From Diplolepis rosae (lineage: Eukaryota; Arthropoda; Insecta; Hymenoptera; Diplolepididae): a stretch of 64,000 bases of DNA. The stretch lies in NCBI GenBank assembly GCA_030998225.1, contig JAPYXD010000522.1, positions 4,588,001 to 4,652,000 of the forward strand, given 5' to 3'. This document shows positions 45,205 through 55,482 of this stretch, in pieces. The stretch's first letter is position 1; every line of letters begins with the position of its first letter. Below the pieces are notes generated by a model. The model was not told where the DNA came from. It saw only the letters and a program-made list of their open reading frames with translations, and did no database searches. Made by a program: the position numbers and the translations under genes.

Positions 45205-46986
45205 ATGAATTTCCTTAATCAACTAGTATCCTGAGTGTATTTAATTTTAATTCCACTCCTTTTCTCCAAAGCAGGAAAATACTTCATAGACTCACAATTT
45301 TCTCATTCTTCAGGGATTGATTTTGAACCAATTTCAAAAGTTCGTCTTTTTTCTGAAAAATATCATTTTATATCTTATATCGATATCTTTCAACCAAACT
45401 TACTTAAACACAAAATAATAGATTCCTTACATAAATTATATGAATATTGCATACTTTAAAATATTGCCAATAATTGTAATTTATACGATCATCAAACACA
45501 ACTTGATTTTATAGAAGAACGAATCAACTATTTTCTTGAAGAAATATCATTTATATCTATACAAGCTCGTAATGTCACGAATATTTCTAAAACTAATGAT
45601 CCATTCTTGCAACAGATACAAAAAGTACTTTTAGAATTGAGAATGAGACAGGAAACCTCCCTTTACTGGCCCAAAGAAAATTTATTTCTACTTCCAAATC
45701 CATTGTTCCAAAAAGTTACAAATATTTCTTCAAAACTTGGCAACATTATGACCTACAAAAAATGGCATAATTCTAAAAAAAATCCAAATATTCGCCTATA
45801 TCGAATATTAGCAACAAATTGGCTTAAAGACCTGCATGAAATTTCTCAATCTTTTCTTTTACTCCTTGACCAACTCACAGAAGCTATTACCCATGCCGCA
45901 ACTAATTTATGGCACCCTATGCTACTTCCTGATACCTTCTTAGACTTCAAATCTAACAAAGAAAACCCACACCTTTCAACATCCCTTTTTTCTATGGTCC
46001 TTCCATTTTCTAAAATACAATACTTCTTATTCGATAAGTACTTGATTTTTATTATGACTATACCAGTCCCATCTCCTGAAGAATTTCAATTATTTAAACC
46101 ACATCCAATTCCAATACATCTCGATTTTAATACTGACGTAATTTCCTCTATTTACATAAATCCTCAAAATTCTTATCTCGCTATTTCTTCAAATAACCAA
46201 TCATACTTTACAACAAATCAAAATTTCCTCAATGCGTGTTATCAAAATGGATTCCAAACATTTTGTCACTCACCAAGATCTATATCTAATATCGATAACA
46301 ATCCTATTTGTGAAACATCAATGTTTCTAAATTCTCAACCATACAAGTGTAAAATATTCATTAGTTTTAGTGAATATCCCTTTCTAACACCATTGCAATT
46401 TCATCATGGATGGCTATACTCTAAAATTTTCCCCCGACAAATTTTATTATCATGTCTAAGAAACTCTAAAACCTTAACCACACTCCAAGGAATAGGAATT
46501 TTGCAAACAAAATCAAGTTGCAATCTCGATTCATCAACTCCATATTACCATCTCCAAAACCATTTGAATATAATGGATAATTCAATTCCAGTTAGCAAAT
46601 CAACCACTTCTCTTGCTATAATTTCACCATTTTTATATAATATTTCTATACAAGAGCCTCACTTACTAAAAAAGGTATTACTTCTTCTAAAGCAAAAAGA
46701 AGACATGCCATTATCAATCATAGAAAACCATGTCTTAATCCTTAAAAAATATGCAAACATTTAAAAAATTATTCCATCTATTTTTATTTTTAGTGCGCAT
46801 AAATTAACATTAGCACTAATTATTATTACTTTACTTATGATTACAATTTTAGGATTAATACTATTGAAAATTCAAAAAATGTCAAAAAAAATAAAGAAAA
46901 CGCCAACACGTATAGAATTTGTACAAAAAACTCCTTTAAGCTCAGTGACAAAACGTTTACTGACCGACTTGACATTCAACTTTTGA
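45205..46986 (+). pseudogene. F/errantivirus-type envelope glycoprotein, nearly intact
   Basis: One frame runs about 594 codons from ATG 45205 to the TGA at 46984, broken by only three stops (TGA 45232, TAA 45457, TAA 46762) and no frameshift. The order is a hydrophobic leader (about 45205-45280), a block of the form ISKVRLFSEKYHFISYIDI, a long ectodomain with paired Cys and two Trp-His regions, LQGIGILQTKSSC near the end, and a single transmembrane helix (46797-46866) with a Lys-rich tail. This arrangement is that of baculovirus F / gypsy-type (class I) envelopes. The stops fall in the leader, early ectodomain and just before the membrane anchor. No gag or pol of the same element was found nearby. 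Confidence 0.65.
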
Positions 46987-47252
46987 CCTTTCCTTCTTCC
47001 ACTTTCTTTACACCCTTTTTTTATATAGACTCAGTCACCTTAGAAATTTTTTCAGATACAGGCACATTCCGTCCTTACCTTTCTCAAAACCACGTGCATG
47101 AACATTGTAAATCCTATACCGTCAGAAGGACTGTTTTTGTACCCACGCCTTTAATGTTTCTAACAAAAGAAATAACAAACTGTAATATAGAAGTTGTTTT
47201 TCTGACTGAAAGTAAACTACTTTTAGCAAAATCTTTTATCTTGCATGATTAG
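46983..47252 (+). CDS. hypothetical 89-codon ORF after the envelope
   Basis: Opens just at the envelope stop (MTFPSSTFFTPFFYIDSVTL) and ends ESKLLLAKSFILHD. No signal or domain is recognisable. In AT-rich DNA an 89-codon frame is unusual, and its position suggests it belonged to the viral cluster, but it may be random or a shifted tail. Confidence 0.3.
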   Translation: MTFPSSTFFTPFFYIDSVTLEIFSDTGTFRPYLSQNHVHEHCKSYTVRRTVFVPTPLMFLTKEITNCNIEVVFLTESKLLLAKSFILHD

Positions 47253-47329
47253 AAAATGTATACAAAGTTATTATTCAACCCCCTTATCAGACCTTAATAA
47301 AATAAATCCATTCTAACAATTTGTAGAAA

Positions 47330-47600
47330 ATGATACCGACTCCAACTGAACCTATTGTTAAATGTCTTGGACCAGTAGACGGTGTATGTCCGCAAGAATA
47401 TCCGATAGCATACGCGCAGCCATTACAGAGTTATTGCTTCGAATTAGAACCCTCGACATTGTTTTTATATTATAATCACCAAACCACGAAAAGATATTGT
47501 CAATTCTGTTTCGAGAAATTAGATCAGGAAACTCAAAATAACTGTGATTTTTTCACCTCATGGCATTCCATTTGTAAATTGGAATGCATATACTACTGTT
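47330..47600 (+). pseudogene. Cys-rich fragment with MYND-like spacing, cut by a mariner
   Basis: Starts MIPTPTEPIVKCLGPVDGVC. Later residues YCQFCFEKLD, C, SICKLEC give a C-x2-C-x11-C...C-x3-C pattern that resembles a degraded MYND-type zinc finger as in SMYD proteins (one Cys short). From about 47600 the frame enters inverted mariner sequence, so the original C-terminus is lost. A peptide-like stretch at 47998-48130 (INPRQKAANCNECIETYLNN, then a stop) may be its continuation after the insert. Low confidence in function. Confidence 0.35.
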
Positions 47601-47601
47601 T

Positions 47602-47900
47602 TTATTCGGTTTTTATCTCCTCAATCGAGTCAAAACGGTGTCCCCGGAGCGGTCTCTTGAGTTTGCTGAATAACCAGAAGTCACACGGAGCTGAATCAGG
47701 TGAATACCGTGGTTGCGGAACGATATTTGTTGAAGTTTTGACGAAATGATCGCGTAAAACCAGTGCCGTGTGTGATGGTGCATTATCATGCCAAGAGTTG
47801 TTGTCCCATAAATTCGGCCTTTTTCTATGAACAGCTTCACACTAATGAATATTTTGATGTGAAATTTGGCACAGATGTCACTGACAGTACTACCAACTTA
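47602..47900 (-). pseudogene. mariner transposase C-terminal fragment
   Basis: The minus-strand frame 47840-47602 is uninterrupted for about 80 codons. HDNAPSHTALVLRDHFVK carries the second catalytic Asp and RYSPDSAPCDFWLFSKLK the third, followed by RGHRFDSIEEIKTE and TAA at 47604-47602. More degraded transposase-like sequence extends to about 47900 behind a TAG at 47843. No terminal repeats were found. It is inserted within the Cys-rich fragment and is a different lineage from the other mariners here (CDFWLF rather than SDHYLF). Confidence 0.85.
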
Positions 47901-47997
47901 TGGAAAAAAAAATTTCAGTTTCGAAAATCCCGGGAAGTTTAAATTTAAAATTCACCTTTCAATTTGATCACAGTAGTATATAAATTGTTACGTTTGT

Positions 47998-48130
47998 CAT
48001 GAACTATTAATTAATCCGCGACAAAAAGCAGCTAATTGTAACGAATGCATCGAAACATATTTAAATAATAAATTCAAAATTAGTCAAGGAAACGAAGTTC
48101 TGGTAGAAATATCCCTGCATGATTTATAGG
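47998..48130 (+). pseudogene. short coding-like fragment
   Basis: About 44 open codons contain CHELLINPRQKAANCNECIE and EVLVEISLHDL, ending in TAG. The Cys pair may belong to the Cys-rich ORF interrupted by the mariner. No other support. Confidence 0.25.
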
Positions 48131-48239
48131 CATGTACCGTCCACGCATGTATTCACGCATAAAAGATTTTGTGAATTTTGATAAAATTTTTAATACAAAA
48201 AATTGTAAAATTTTGCAAATATTTCAAATTCTTTAAATA

Positions 48240-49427
48240 GGGTAAGTGTGGGTATTACTGTGGATGCCCCAGTTACTGCGGTTTCAAATAAAACTAATGA
48301 TATACAATGTTTTAAATATATATAACGCTACAGAACAACTAAAAACAATTAATTTCTAATCCAAGCATAATAAGTATCAACGAATTATCAATAGTTACGA
48401 TATTTATAGCTAATTGATTGCAATTTGAAACTCTCATGTTCCCAATTCCCATAGTTTTAATGCTTAGATTTGTTGACAGGTCATGAACACGTTCTGAAAA
48501 ACTTGTTATAATTCCGTTTCTGAAAATAAAATATTTATTGTAATATTATTTTTTGCAAAGTAAATATCTTATTTTTCTAAATATTTATGCAAAATAACAA
48601 AAAATACGTTTTTTAATCATTTTTTTACCAAAACAGTATTTGGTACATGATTTTCATAGGTGTATGAATTACTGCGATCTGTCAGGCGGCACTGCATAAC
48701 CTTTCAATCTATTACAAATGCTTCGTTATGCTTACTTTTTATAATTGAGATTAAACAAAATGTTGAAAACTCCAAAATCGTTGCTAATGAGGCAAGAGGA
48801 AGTCAAGTAATATAATTTTAAGGTAAATTAAATAAGAGTTATAATATTATTTAATCTTAATTTTTTAAAAATGCTTCATGTTCACTTTTTATAATTTAGT
48901 TTAAATAAAATGTTCAACACTCCTTAATCGTTCCTAAAGATGCAAGAGGAACTCAAGTGATATAATTTTAAGTTAAATTAAATAAAATTAATAAAATTAT
49001 TAATCTTAATTTGTTAAGAATGGTTCGTCGTGTTTACTTTTTATAATTGAGATTAAATAAAATGTTCAACACTCATAAATTAATTGTAAGTTCACTCAAA
49101 ATAATATCGCAGTATTACGCGCGCAGAAATTTGGGTTTCTGCAGTAGTTGGAGCGCAGTAATTGGGGATTCCGCAGTAATTGGTGCGCAGTAATTCATGC
49201 AAACCCGCAGTAATACCTACATGGAACATTTTTTTTAGATTCGCATTTTTTAAGTAAATCTGGTTTCTTTTCAGGGTTTAAGGACTGCATGCTACTTACT
49301 TAATACCAAATACTGCTTTAAAAATTAATTCGCGACGACTTTTTCATCTCAAAATCTTTTTTTTTAACTTTAAAAGCCGTCTTGATTTTCGATCCGCAGT
49401 AATTGGTACATTTACCCTATTGTAAAT
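48240..49427. mobile_element. 1.19-kb TIR element, TSD TA
   Basis: The left end GGGTAAGTGTGGGTATTACTG and the right end (mirrored) GGGTAAATGTACCAATTACT are imperfect inverted repeats flanked by TA (48238-48239, 49428-49429). Subterminal clusters of CCAATTACTGCG-like motifs occur at both ends (48265-48300 and 49090-49230). Three diverged direct copies of an AATAAAATGTTxAACACTCxxxAAT block lie at 48750-49080. No transposase; non-autonomous. Confidence 0.65.
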
Positions 49428-49441
49428 TTCTCCTTAGAAAA

Positions 49442-49825
49442 ATGCTGCCCCAAGAAATCGAAACAATCGAAGCAGAAGAAGTTCGAGCAAGCGAGCAGGA
49501 TGTTCAGCCGTATTTTGAACATCAGTTATGGTCAGAATACTGCTACACAACCCTTATCAAGAATTTCTACATGAATGTACTTGAAACAAAACTAGTTTGG
49601 GAGGATTGCTAGATGACAAAACTTAGCTTCTTTGAGACCAAAGTAACATTGCCCGTCCGAATAGATCACATAGTTACTAAAGACTTATATTGTACCTTAA
49701 AACTATCTAGCCTCGACCGCTCCCTTTGCGATACACAAATTTTTTACATGCGGCAAAGAGCAGATTTATGCGTAACTTGTGCCAAACGTGTAATTTCATT
49801 TATGCCAACAAGAAGCATTATATAA
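49442..49825 (+). pseudogene. hypothetical protein in two in-frame pieces
   Basis: ATG 49442 (MLPQEIETIEAEEVRASEQD) runs to a TAG at 49610. The same frame continues directly from ATG 49613 (MTKLSFFETKVTLPVRIDHI) to TAA 49823, 127 codons in all. The start is taken after the terminal repeat of the adjacent element; the upstream codons from 49403 are transposon-derived. A C-x2-C pair near the end (ADLCVTCAKR) could be a zinc ligand pair. Base composition is more balanced than the flanks. Family not recognised. A single point mutation may separate the two pieces. Confidence 0.4.
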
Positions 49826-50227
49826 CGATGTCGATTCCAAAGCATCCACCATTATTTATAATAACAACGAATAATAATAATAAATCAAGCCATATTTTTT
49901 ATTATTCTTTTTTTGTACATATAAACAATACCTATTGGTAACTTTTATTAAAAAATGTTCCCTTTTTATTTTTATTCGTTGTTTAAAATCATATTGCATA
50001 TACATCACGACTTTTTCTAAACCGCCATAATGTAACGAAAAACCTTAATAAATTAAAATGTTCTTAAAAACAGACCACTGTTTTCTCTGCATGAAATATC
50101 TCTTTGAGTTAGGAAACGCGGAAAGTGAATATAGTATACCAACAAACACAAAATTATTAACAAAATAAAAACTAACTAACTTTAGAATTTTAATAACTTC
50201 AATCATCAACTCAAACAGGTCATTCTT

Positions 50228-50698
50228 TTGCAGATCAAAACAGTGGCCTTGCAGACAAGAGACCTATCGAAAGGTACTTCTGTACAAGTTTTAAACGAGA
50301 TAAGCATTGAGTATGATTTCTCCGAACCCTTATACTTGTATATTGTAAAATCGCTTGGAAAACATCAAGAACTGCCACCGTTCCAAGCAACTTGGGAAAT
50401 CTTCAAAAATAAAATAACATTTTCCTGTATTGGGTAACCAGCCCCTCAAAAAAAGTCTGCAAAGCAAAATGCAGCATCTAAACTCTTGGAAATGCTTTCC
50501 ACAAGAAATGTATTTTTAGAAGAAATGGAAGAAAAAAGCTTAATCCCGGAATCGAAAATTTTCAAAATAAGTGATGAAATCAGTAAAGAAACCTTTCAAA
50601 AATGGACCAACTCTTGTGAGAGGTGTTTATAAAGAGGACATTTAGCTCATAACTGCCGCAACCCTTTACGTAATAAAAAATATAAAAATAATTCTTAA
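50228..50698 (+). pseudogene. dsRNA-binding domain plus CCHC zinc knuckle protein
   Basis: 157 codons in one frame with two TAA interruptions (50435, 50630). Residues about 13-85 match the dsRBD signature: SVQVLNEISIEYDFSEPLYL (helix 1), then FQATWEIFKNKITFSCIG (strands), then PAPQKKSAKQNAASKLLEML, where KKSAKQNAA is the helix-2 RNA-binding motif seen in Loquacious/TARBP2/Staufen-type domains. About 40 residues later there is C-x2-C-x4-H-x4-C (CERC, then H, then C within LAHNC), a gag-type knuckle with a stop inside it. The combination of a dsRBD and a retroviral knuckle in one frame is unusual. The reading frame upstream of 50228 is not traceable. Confidence 0.6.
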
Positions 50699-51037
50699 AA
50701 ATCTACGACATTATAAAATTACGTTTTATATTACAGCATGCTATTTATAATTTACGAATATGAAATAACAATTATTGATGTATTTAGTTATTAACAAAAA
50801 AATCATATATAACCTTATGTTAAGTTCATATTATTTCAAAAAAACTATGTAATTATTTATAACAAAAAAAATTATAATATTAAGATAATATAAATTTTTA
50901 TGACATCAAAAAAAAAATGGTCGATATTGAAATGTATCAAATAGTAGAATACAAATTGTAAAACAGACGCCGAAATGAATGTTATATTTATCATTCACAT
51001 TTTGTTACTATATCAGAAAAAGAATTTGAATGTATCT
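50699..51037. other. AT-rich spacer
   Basis: Nothing beyond A/T runs. Confidence 0.5.
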
Positions 51038-52512
51038 CCCAAGTGCGAATTGCCGGAACTGAAAACACGGCCTAGTACTGGACCAATCTTGGCAGCCATA
51101 AGTTGGCCAATGTTACTGGACCAATATCAGCGTTCAAATCGGCCCAGTGTTGTCCCAGTACTGGCACGGTACATTGGAAATCAAAATTTCCCATGCTTGC
51201 GCTGAAGCTCGGCCCAGCAATGGCACTTTACTGGGCTGAAAGTCGGCATTACTCCGGCAAACTGTGTTGTAAGTCAAAAAGCCAGTGTCCGGCCCACTAA
51301 TGGCCCATCACAGGTCCGAAAGTCGGCATTACTCCGTCAAACCATGCTGAAAGTCAAAAACTCAAAGTTTGGCCCAGGAACGGCCCATCAAGAGTCTAAA
51401 AGTCACAATTACTCCGAAAACCTATACTTGAAGTCAAAAACTAAGAGTCTGGCCCAGTAATGGCACTTTACTGGGTTGAAAGTCGGCATTACTTTGGCAA
51501 CCCATGTTATTAATTTATTATACTGGGCCAAAAGTCATCATTACTTCAACAAAACATCTTTTACGTAGAAGAGCCAGAGTTAACAATTTTTGTATCAAAG
51601 TTCGGTAAAGAACAGTTAACTAAATCTAGTCTTCAAATTCGAGTACACAAACAGTTCACAAAGATTACTTTACCCAAAAAGCATTTTTTAAAAGACAAAT
51701 ATGTCCAAATATTATCAATCATGCAAATCCCGAGAGCTCAATTAAAGAAAAAGAATCGATCGGAGTGACAAAAGTGAAGAGCCACCAGAGAAACTATTTA
51801 ATATTTCATCCACTGGATCCACATCTGACGATACTTTTAGCGATGATGCTGTCTCCCATGAGTAAAAATTTTTCCTTTCCTTTTACAGTAATCATAAAAA
51901 TAACCTAAGTCTGCCATCTGTCAACTCTTGCTTATAGGTTTTGTCCTTCTTTAATTTTTATTAACAATCTTTTATAATTCATGCTAGTGTGATGGCAAAC
52001 AAAGCGTTGATTATAGAGACTTTCTCAATAATTTTAAAAATATAAATCTAACCTAAGATTCATTTCTCGTAACTGACATCTCAAAATATTTTAAAGACAA
52101 CCAACTTTCCACCCATTTTTGGGCCATTATTTTTATGTAGCTTTGGGACAATATTGGCAGCCAGTGACGGTCAAGTAAAGGCAGCCAAGTATAAGCCGCC
52201 AAGTGTAGCCCTTATATGTATATCATTTCAGTAATGGGCGATTAACATATGCCGATTTCGGACCAATACTGGCAACCAACGAAGGGCAAGAGAAGGCGGC
52301 CAAGTGCAGCCCTTAGATATCATTTCGGTAATGGGCCATTAATATATGCCGATTTCGAGTCAATGCTGGCAGTCAGTAACGGGCAAGTGAAGGCGGCCAA
52401 GTGCAGCCCTTAGATATCATTTCGGTAATGACGCAGCACTGGCGGCCAAGTCTCGGCAACATATTTGCCACTACTGGGCCAAAGATGGGCCATTTATGAT
52501 TTCGCACTTGGG
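51038..52512. mobile_element. 1.47-kb element with GGCCCA-motif tandem arms and 12-bp TIRs
   Basis: Ends CCCAAGTGCGAA / TTCGCACTTGGG are perfect 12-bp inverted repeats. The left arm (51060-51540) contains repeated GGCCCAGTAxTGGC and AAAGTCGGCATTACTCCG units of about 75-110 bp. The right arm (52100-52500) repeats GGCGGCCAAGTGCAGCCCTT and GATATCATTTCGGTAATGxG. The centre carries a small ORF. The target duplication is unclear. Confidence 0.55.
51565..51768 (+). CDS. small ORF in the centre of the GGCCCA element
   Basis: 68 codons including the stop, open without Met at its start. EEPELTIFVSKFGKEQLTKS and LPKKHFLKDKYVQILSIMQI precede a basic end (QLKKKNRSE). A Ser/Asp-rich stretch follows in another frame (SSTGSTSDDTFSDDAVSHE at about 51815). 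Composition is protein-like, but no family is recognised. It could be an exon of a captured gene. Confidence 0.25.
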   Translation, partial: VEEPELTIFVSKFGKEQLTKSSLQIRVHKQFTKITLPKKHFLKDKYVQILSIMQIPRAQLKKKNRSE

Positions 52513-52598
52513 CTCTTCAAAAACATTAATGAATGTATTCTTCTTCCGAAGATTCGATCGCGGATGCTTCACCCCCGCGCTCGAACTAGGGGTAGAGG

Positions 52599-52900
52599 TG
52601 TTACGTCCCGCGACGTATTCGAATGTACAATAGGCACGGGCTAGGTCTAGAGAAAAATCTGGGGAAGTTACTAAAAGAGAGAGAAAACCATCTATTGAAA
52701 AGAGAGGTATAACTACGTCACACGCTGCGGGAGACTGCGCAACGCTTGACGTCACCAAAAAATATAGTATAAAAAGGACACGCCGCCAAGGGAAAACTAG
52801 TCTTGTGAGCAGAATGTAAGTGCGGAATTTTCTAAAAAACTGAAAACGATTCTCAGCGTGAGATAATTATACCGTGCAGTTTGCCAAAAAGGGTGAATAG
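52599..52900 (+). promoter_or_regulatory. LTR-like start with TATA box
   Basis: TGTTACGTCCCGCGACG at 52599 resembles the LTR beginnings at 57424 and 718. About 170 bp downstream TATAAAAAGGACACGCCGCC (52768) looks like a core promoter. The matching 3' end of an LTR was not found. Just beyond, three copies of GCAGTCAxACCTGTGxGGAA-like sequence (52910-53000) form a minisatellite of about 27 bp. A host promoter is an alternative. Confidence 0.4.
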
Positions 52901-53000
52901 TTGTTGTGTCCTTGTCACACCTGTGGATATTCACTTCTTCGCAGTCACACCTGTGGGAATCGCATCGCAGTCATACCTGTGAGGAATACTTAAAGAAACG

Positions 53001-53746
53001 AAGGGAAATCGTTAAGGTACCGAACTTCCCAGGAACAAAAAACCGATAGAACGCGCGTCTCTTTGAATTGCGTATCTGTCATTTGCATATTCAGGATATA
53101 AAAGTTCAATCGGATGGTGACACTTGGAATCTGCCATATGTGCGCAATGTTTTAAATCTGCCATTCGACATTGGTTAAATCGTTGAGTGAATAGACTTGA
53201 ATAAGACTGACAACCCTCAAATAATTTCTAATGGCAATGTACGATTCATTGATGTTCGCATGAATCGGTTGAAATTCCAAATGAAATGGAAGTCTTAAAA
53301 GGTCACTCTGAATAAGAGAAATACGATAAAAACAGAGCAACTTTCAATGAGCGTGAATCCGCAACGTGGAGGTTACCTCAGGTTATGTTAAACTAAATGG
53401 AAAATGCAGATTACAATTGTAAATATGAATTGTTTGGAATGAGAAGTATAAAATTATTCATTCGAATTGGAGATTAAATAATAATTAAACGAATGAAAAA
53501 TAAATTAGTTTTATAAAATTTTAAACGTATACTAAATAAAGGAAATATAATAATGAGAAACAAAATATAAATTATTTATAATGAAGTAATAATTAACCAA
53601 TGATGTATTTTAGCTCTGAACGAAATTTCAAATCAATTACAAAATATAATCGTATTCTTATAATAAATAACTAAAATTAGCTAGGCGTGACTTGAAATGA
53701 AAGTAAAAAGAAAATGTGAAGAAACTTTTTTTGCAAAATGATTTTC

Positions 53747-53748
<2 letters not shown>
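53001..53748. other. no supported gene
   Basis: The short minus-strand frame at 53152-53340 has no splice or homology support. The rest is AT-rich. Confidence 0.4.

Positions 53749-53749
<1 letters not shown>

Positions 53750-53801
<52 letters not shown>
53750..53801. repeat. (TA)n microsatellite
   Basis: Uninterrupted TA dinucleotides over about 52 bp. Confidence 0.95.
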
Positions 53802-53805
<4 letters not shown>

Positions 53806-55479
53806 AAAGGTTTTTTCTTCTGCCTATTTAATAAATTTTGAAATTTCATTAAAACTGTTACTTTTATAATTATTTATAACCTTCTCAGAAAATAATAAAC
53901 CTATTCACTTCCTTCATTCAAAATATTAAAATATTTCTAAATTAGTTAGATAATTCCATTGGTTAATTAAATAATTAAACTTCTTCAAATTAACGATTGT
54001 TTACTTTAAATACATTATTTTCTATCGGAAATATTGGTTTTCAATCTGTTAATACTGATTCATAATCTCTGTTGAATGGCTCTGAGAAAAAATTTCATGA
54101 CCCATTAAAATAACTGATTTCTCGTTAAAAAGTAACTCTAACCAATGGGTGGCAATCTGGAATTCCAGTGACAGATACGCGATTCAGAACACCTCAAAAC
54201 TCATTCAAACGCAAGTGAATGGTTTTTTGTTTCCTGGGTTGATTATAAATTTAATTTTAATAAAAGTAAGACAAAATCTGCATCAAAGTTACAGTAAAAA
54301 TTAAATTTCACTTACAAAAAAATGTTACAACTCAGGTTAGGTTTCCTGGTTTGCACGCGTTAGTGCGTATGCATGTATATTCAGGACCCTTGCATGTTTT
54401 AAATACTTTATTATTTTACAAAATAAATAATGATGCAAAATAAAGCAAATAAAAAACATAAAATGATGATATAAGCTCATTATTATTGTATCAATCATTT
54501 GGCGTTTTGTATTGGTTTTAGTTTGCATTCATTTGCAGAGGAAACAAATACATAGGTGAGCGTCGCACGTTGGGACGCTGATATACAGAACTCTGACAAG
54601 GACGTGCAAACCTAATGTATAGATGGTTGACGATTAGCAACTAGCGCCGCGTGCAACTGTGCATATGAACTATCATTAAGTGTGCACGGTTAGTGCACAT
54701 ACATGCATACATACGTTCTTTACATGCTTTGCAGAGAACATAATCAAAAGGAAATCGAAGATTTTGCATTAAATTAAAGATTGCATTAAATTTTGGTTTT
54801 GTTGTAATAAGTAAAAATTAGAAATTTCTGTAATTTATATTTTTATTTCCAGAAGATATAAAGAGAATTTTCCTATGCAACGAACTGCGAACCGTAAAAG
54901 CATGTGATACTTAGGAAATTAGCAAATTTTATTGTTTTAGGTTTTTAAATTTTTGCGTCTAAAGTATATAAAATTTTGTTTCTAAAATTTGGGAAATGGT
55001 AGAGAAGATACAAACGGACGTAGATAGACTACTTTTGATTTCGAAATTGGAACATTCAAGTTTTTTGCACACCCTTGGCAGGAAGCATTACAGCAATATA
55101 AATGGGTTGCTTGAAGCAACGATATTCGGAAAATAGAGGGTGAACGAGCAATGAATGGTTCAATGAATAAAATAACATTAAAATTGTCTACTATCGCAAT
55201 GGGACGTAAAGCATTAGGAATTTAAAACATGCACCTTAAAAAACCACAAAATCGACAAGTGGAATAATGTTTTTACTCTATCTCGGAATAAAAAATACTT
55301 TATATAATTTTTAATGGAAAACTATTGATAACAGAAAACAATGTTAATTTAGAATCTTAAAACCAGAAAAGCATTCTATTGTTGCAGGAGTAAATGATTT
55401 TGATATTTAATGGCACAAAGCACTTTTTCACGTGACTGGGTTTTTCCATTGACTTTAATCAAAATTACAATATTTCGGA
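53802..55479. other. AT-rich DNA, no supported gene
   Basis: Two short direct echoes of a motif ending TTAGTGCxTATGCATG / TTAGTGCACATACATGCA (54358, 54690), each followed by CTTxxCATGCTTT-like sequence, suggest a diverged duplication. Nothing else is recognised. Confidence 0.4.
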
Positions 55480-55482
55480 TTA

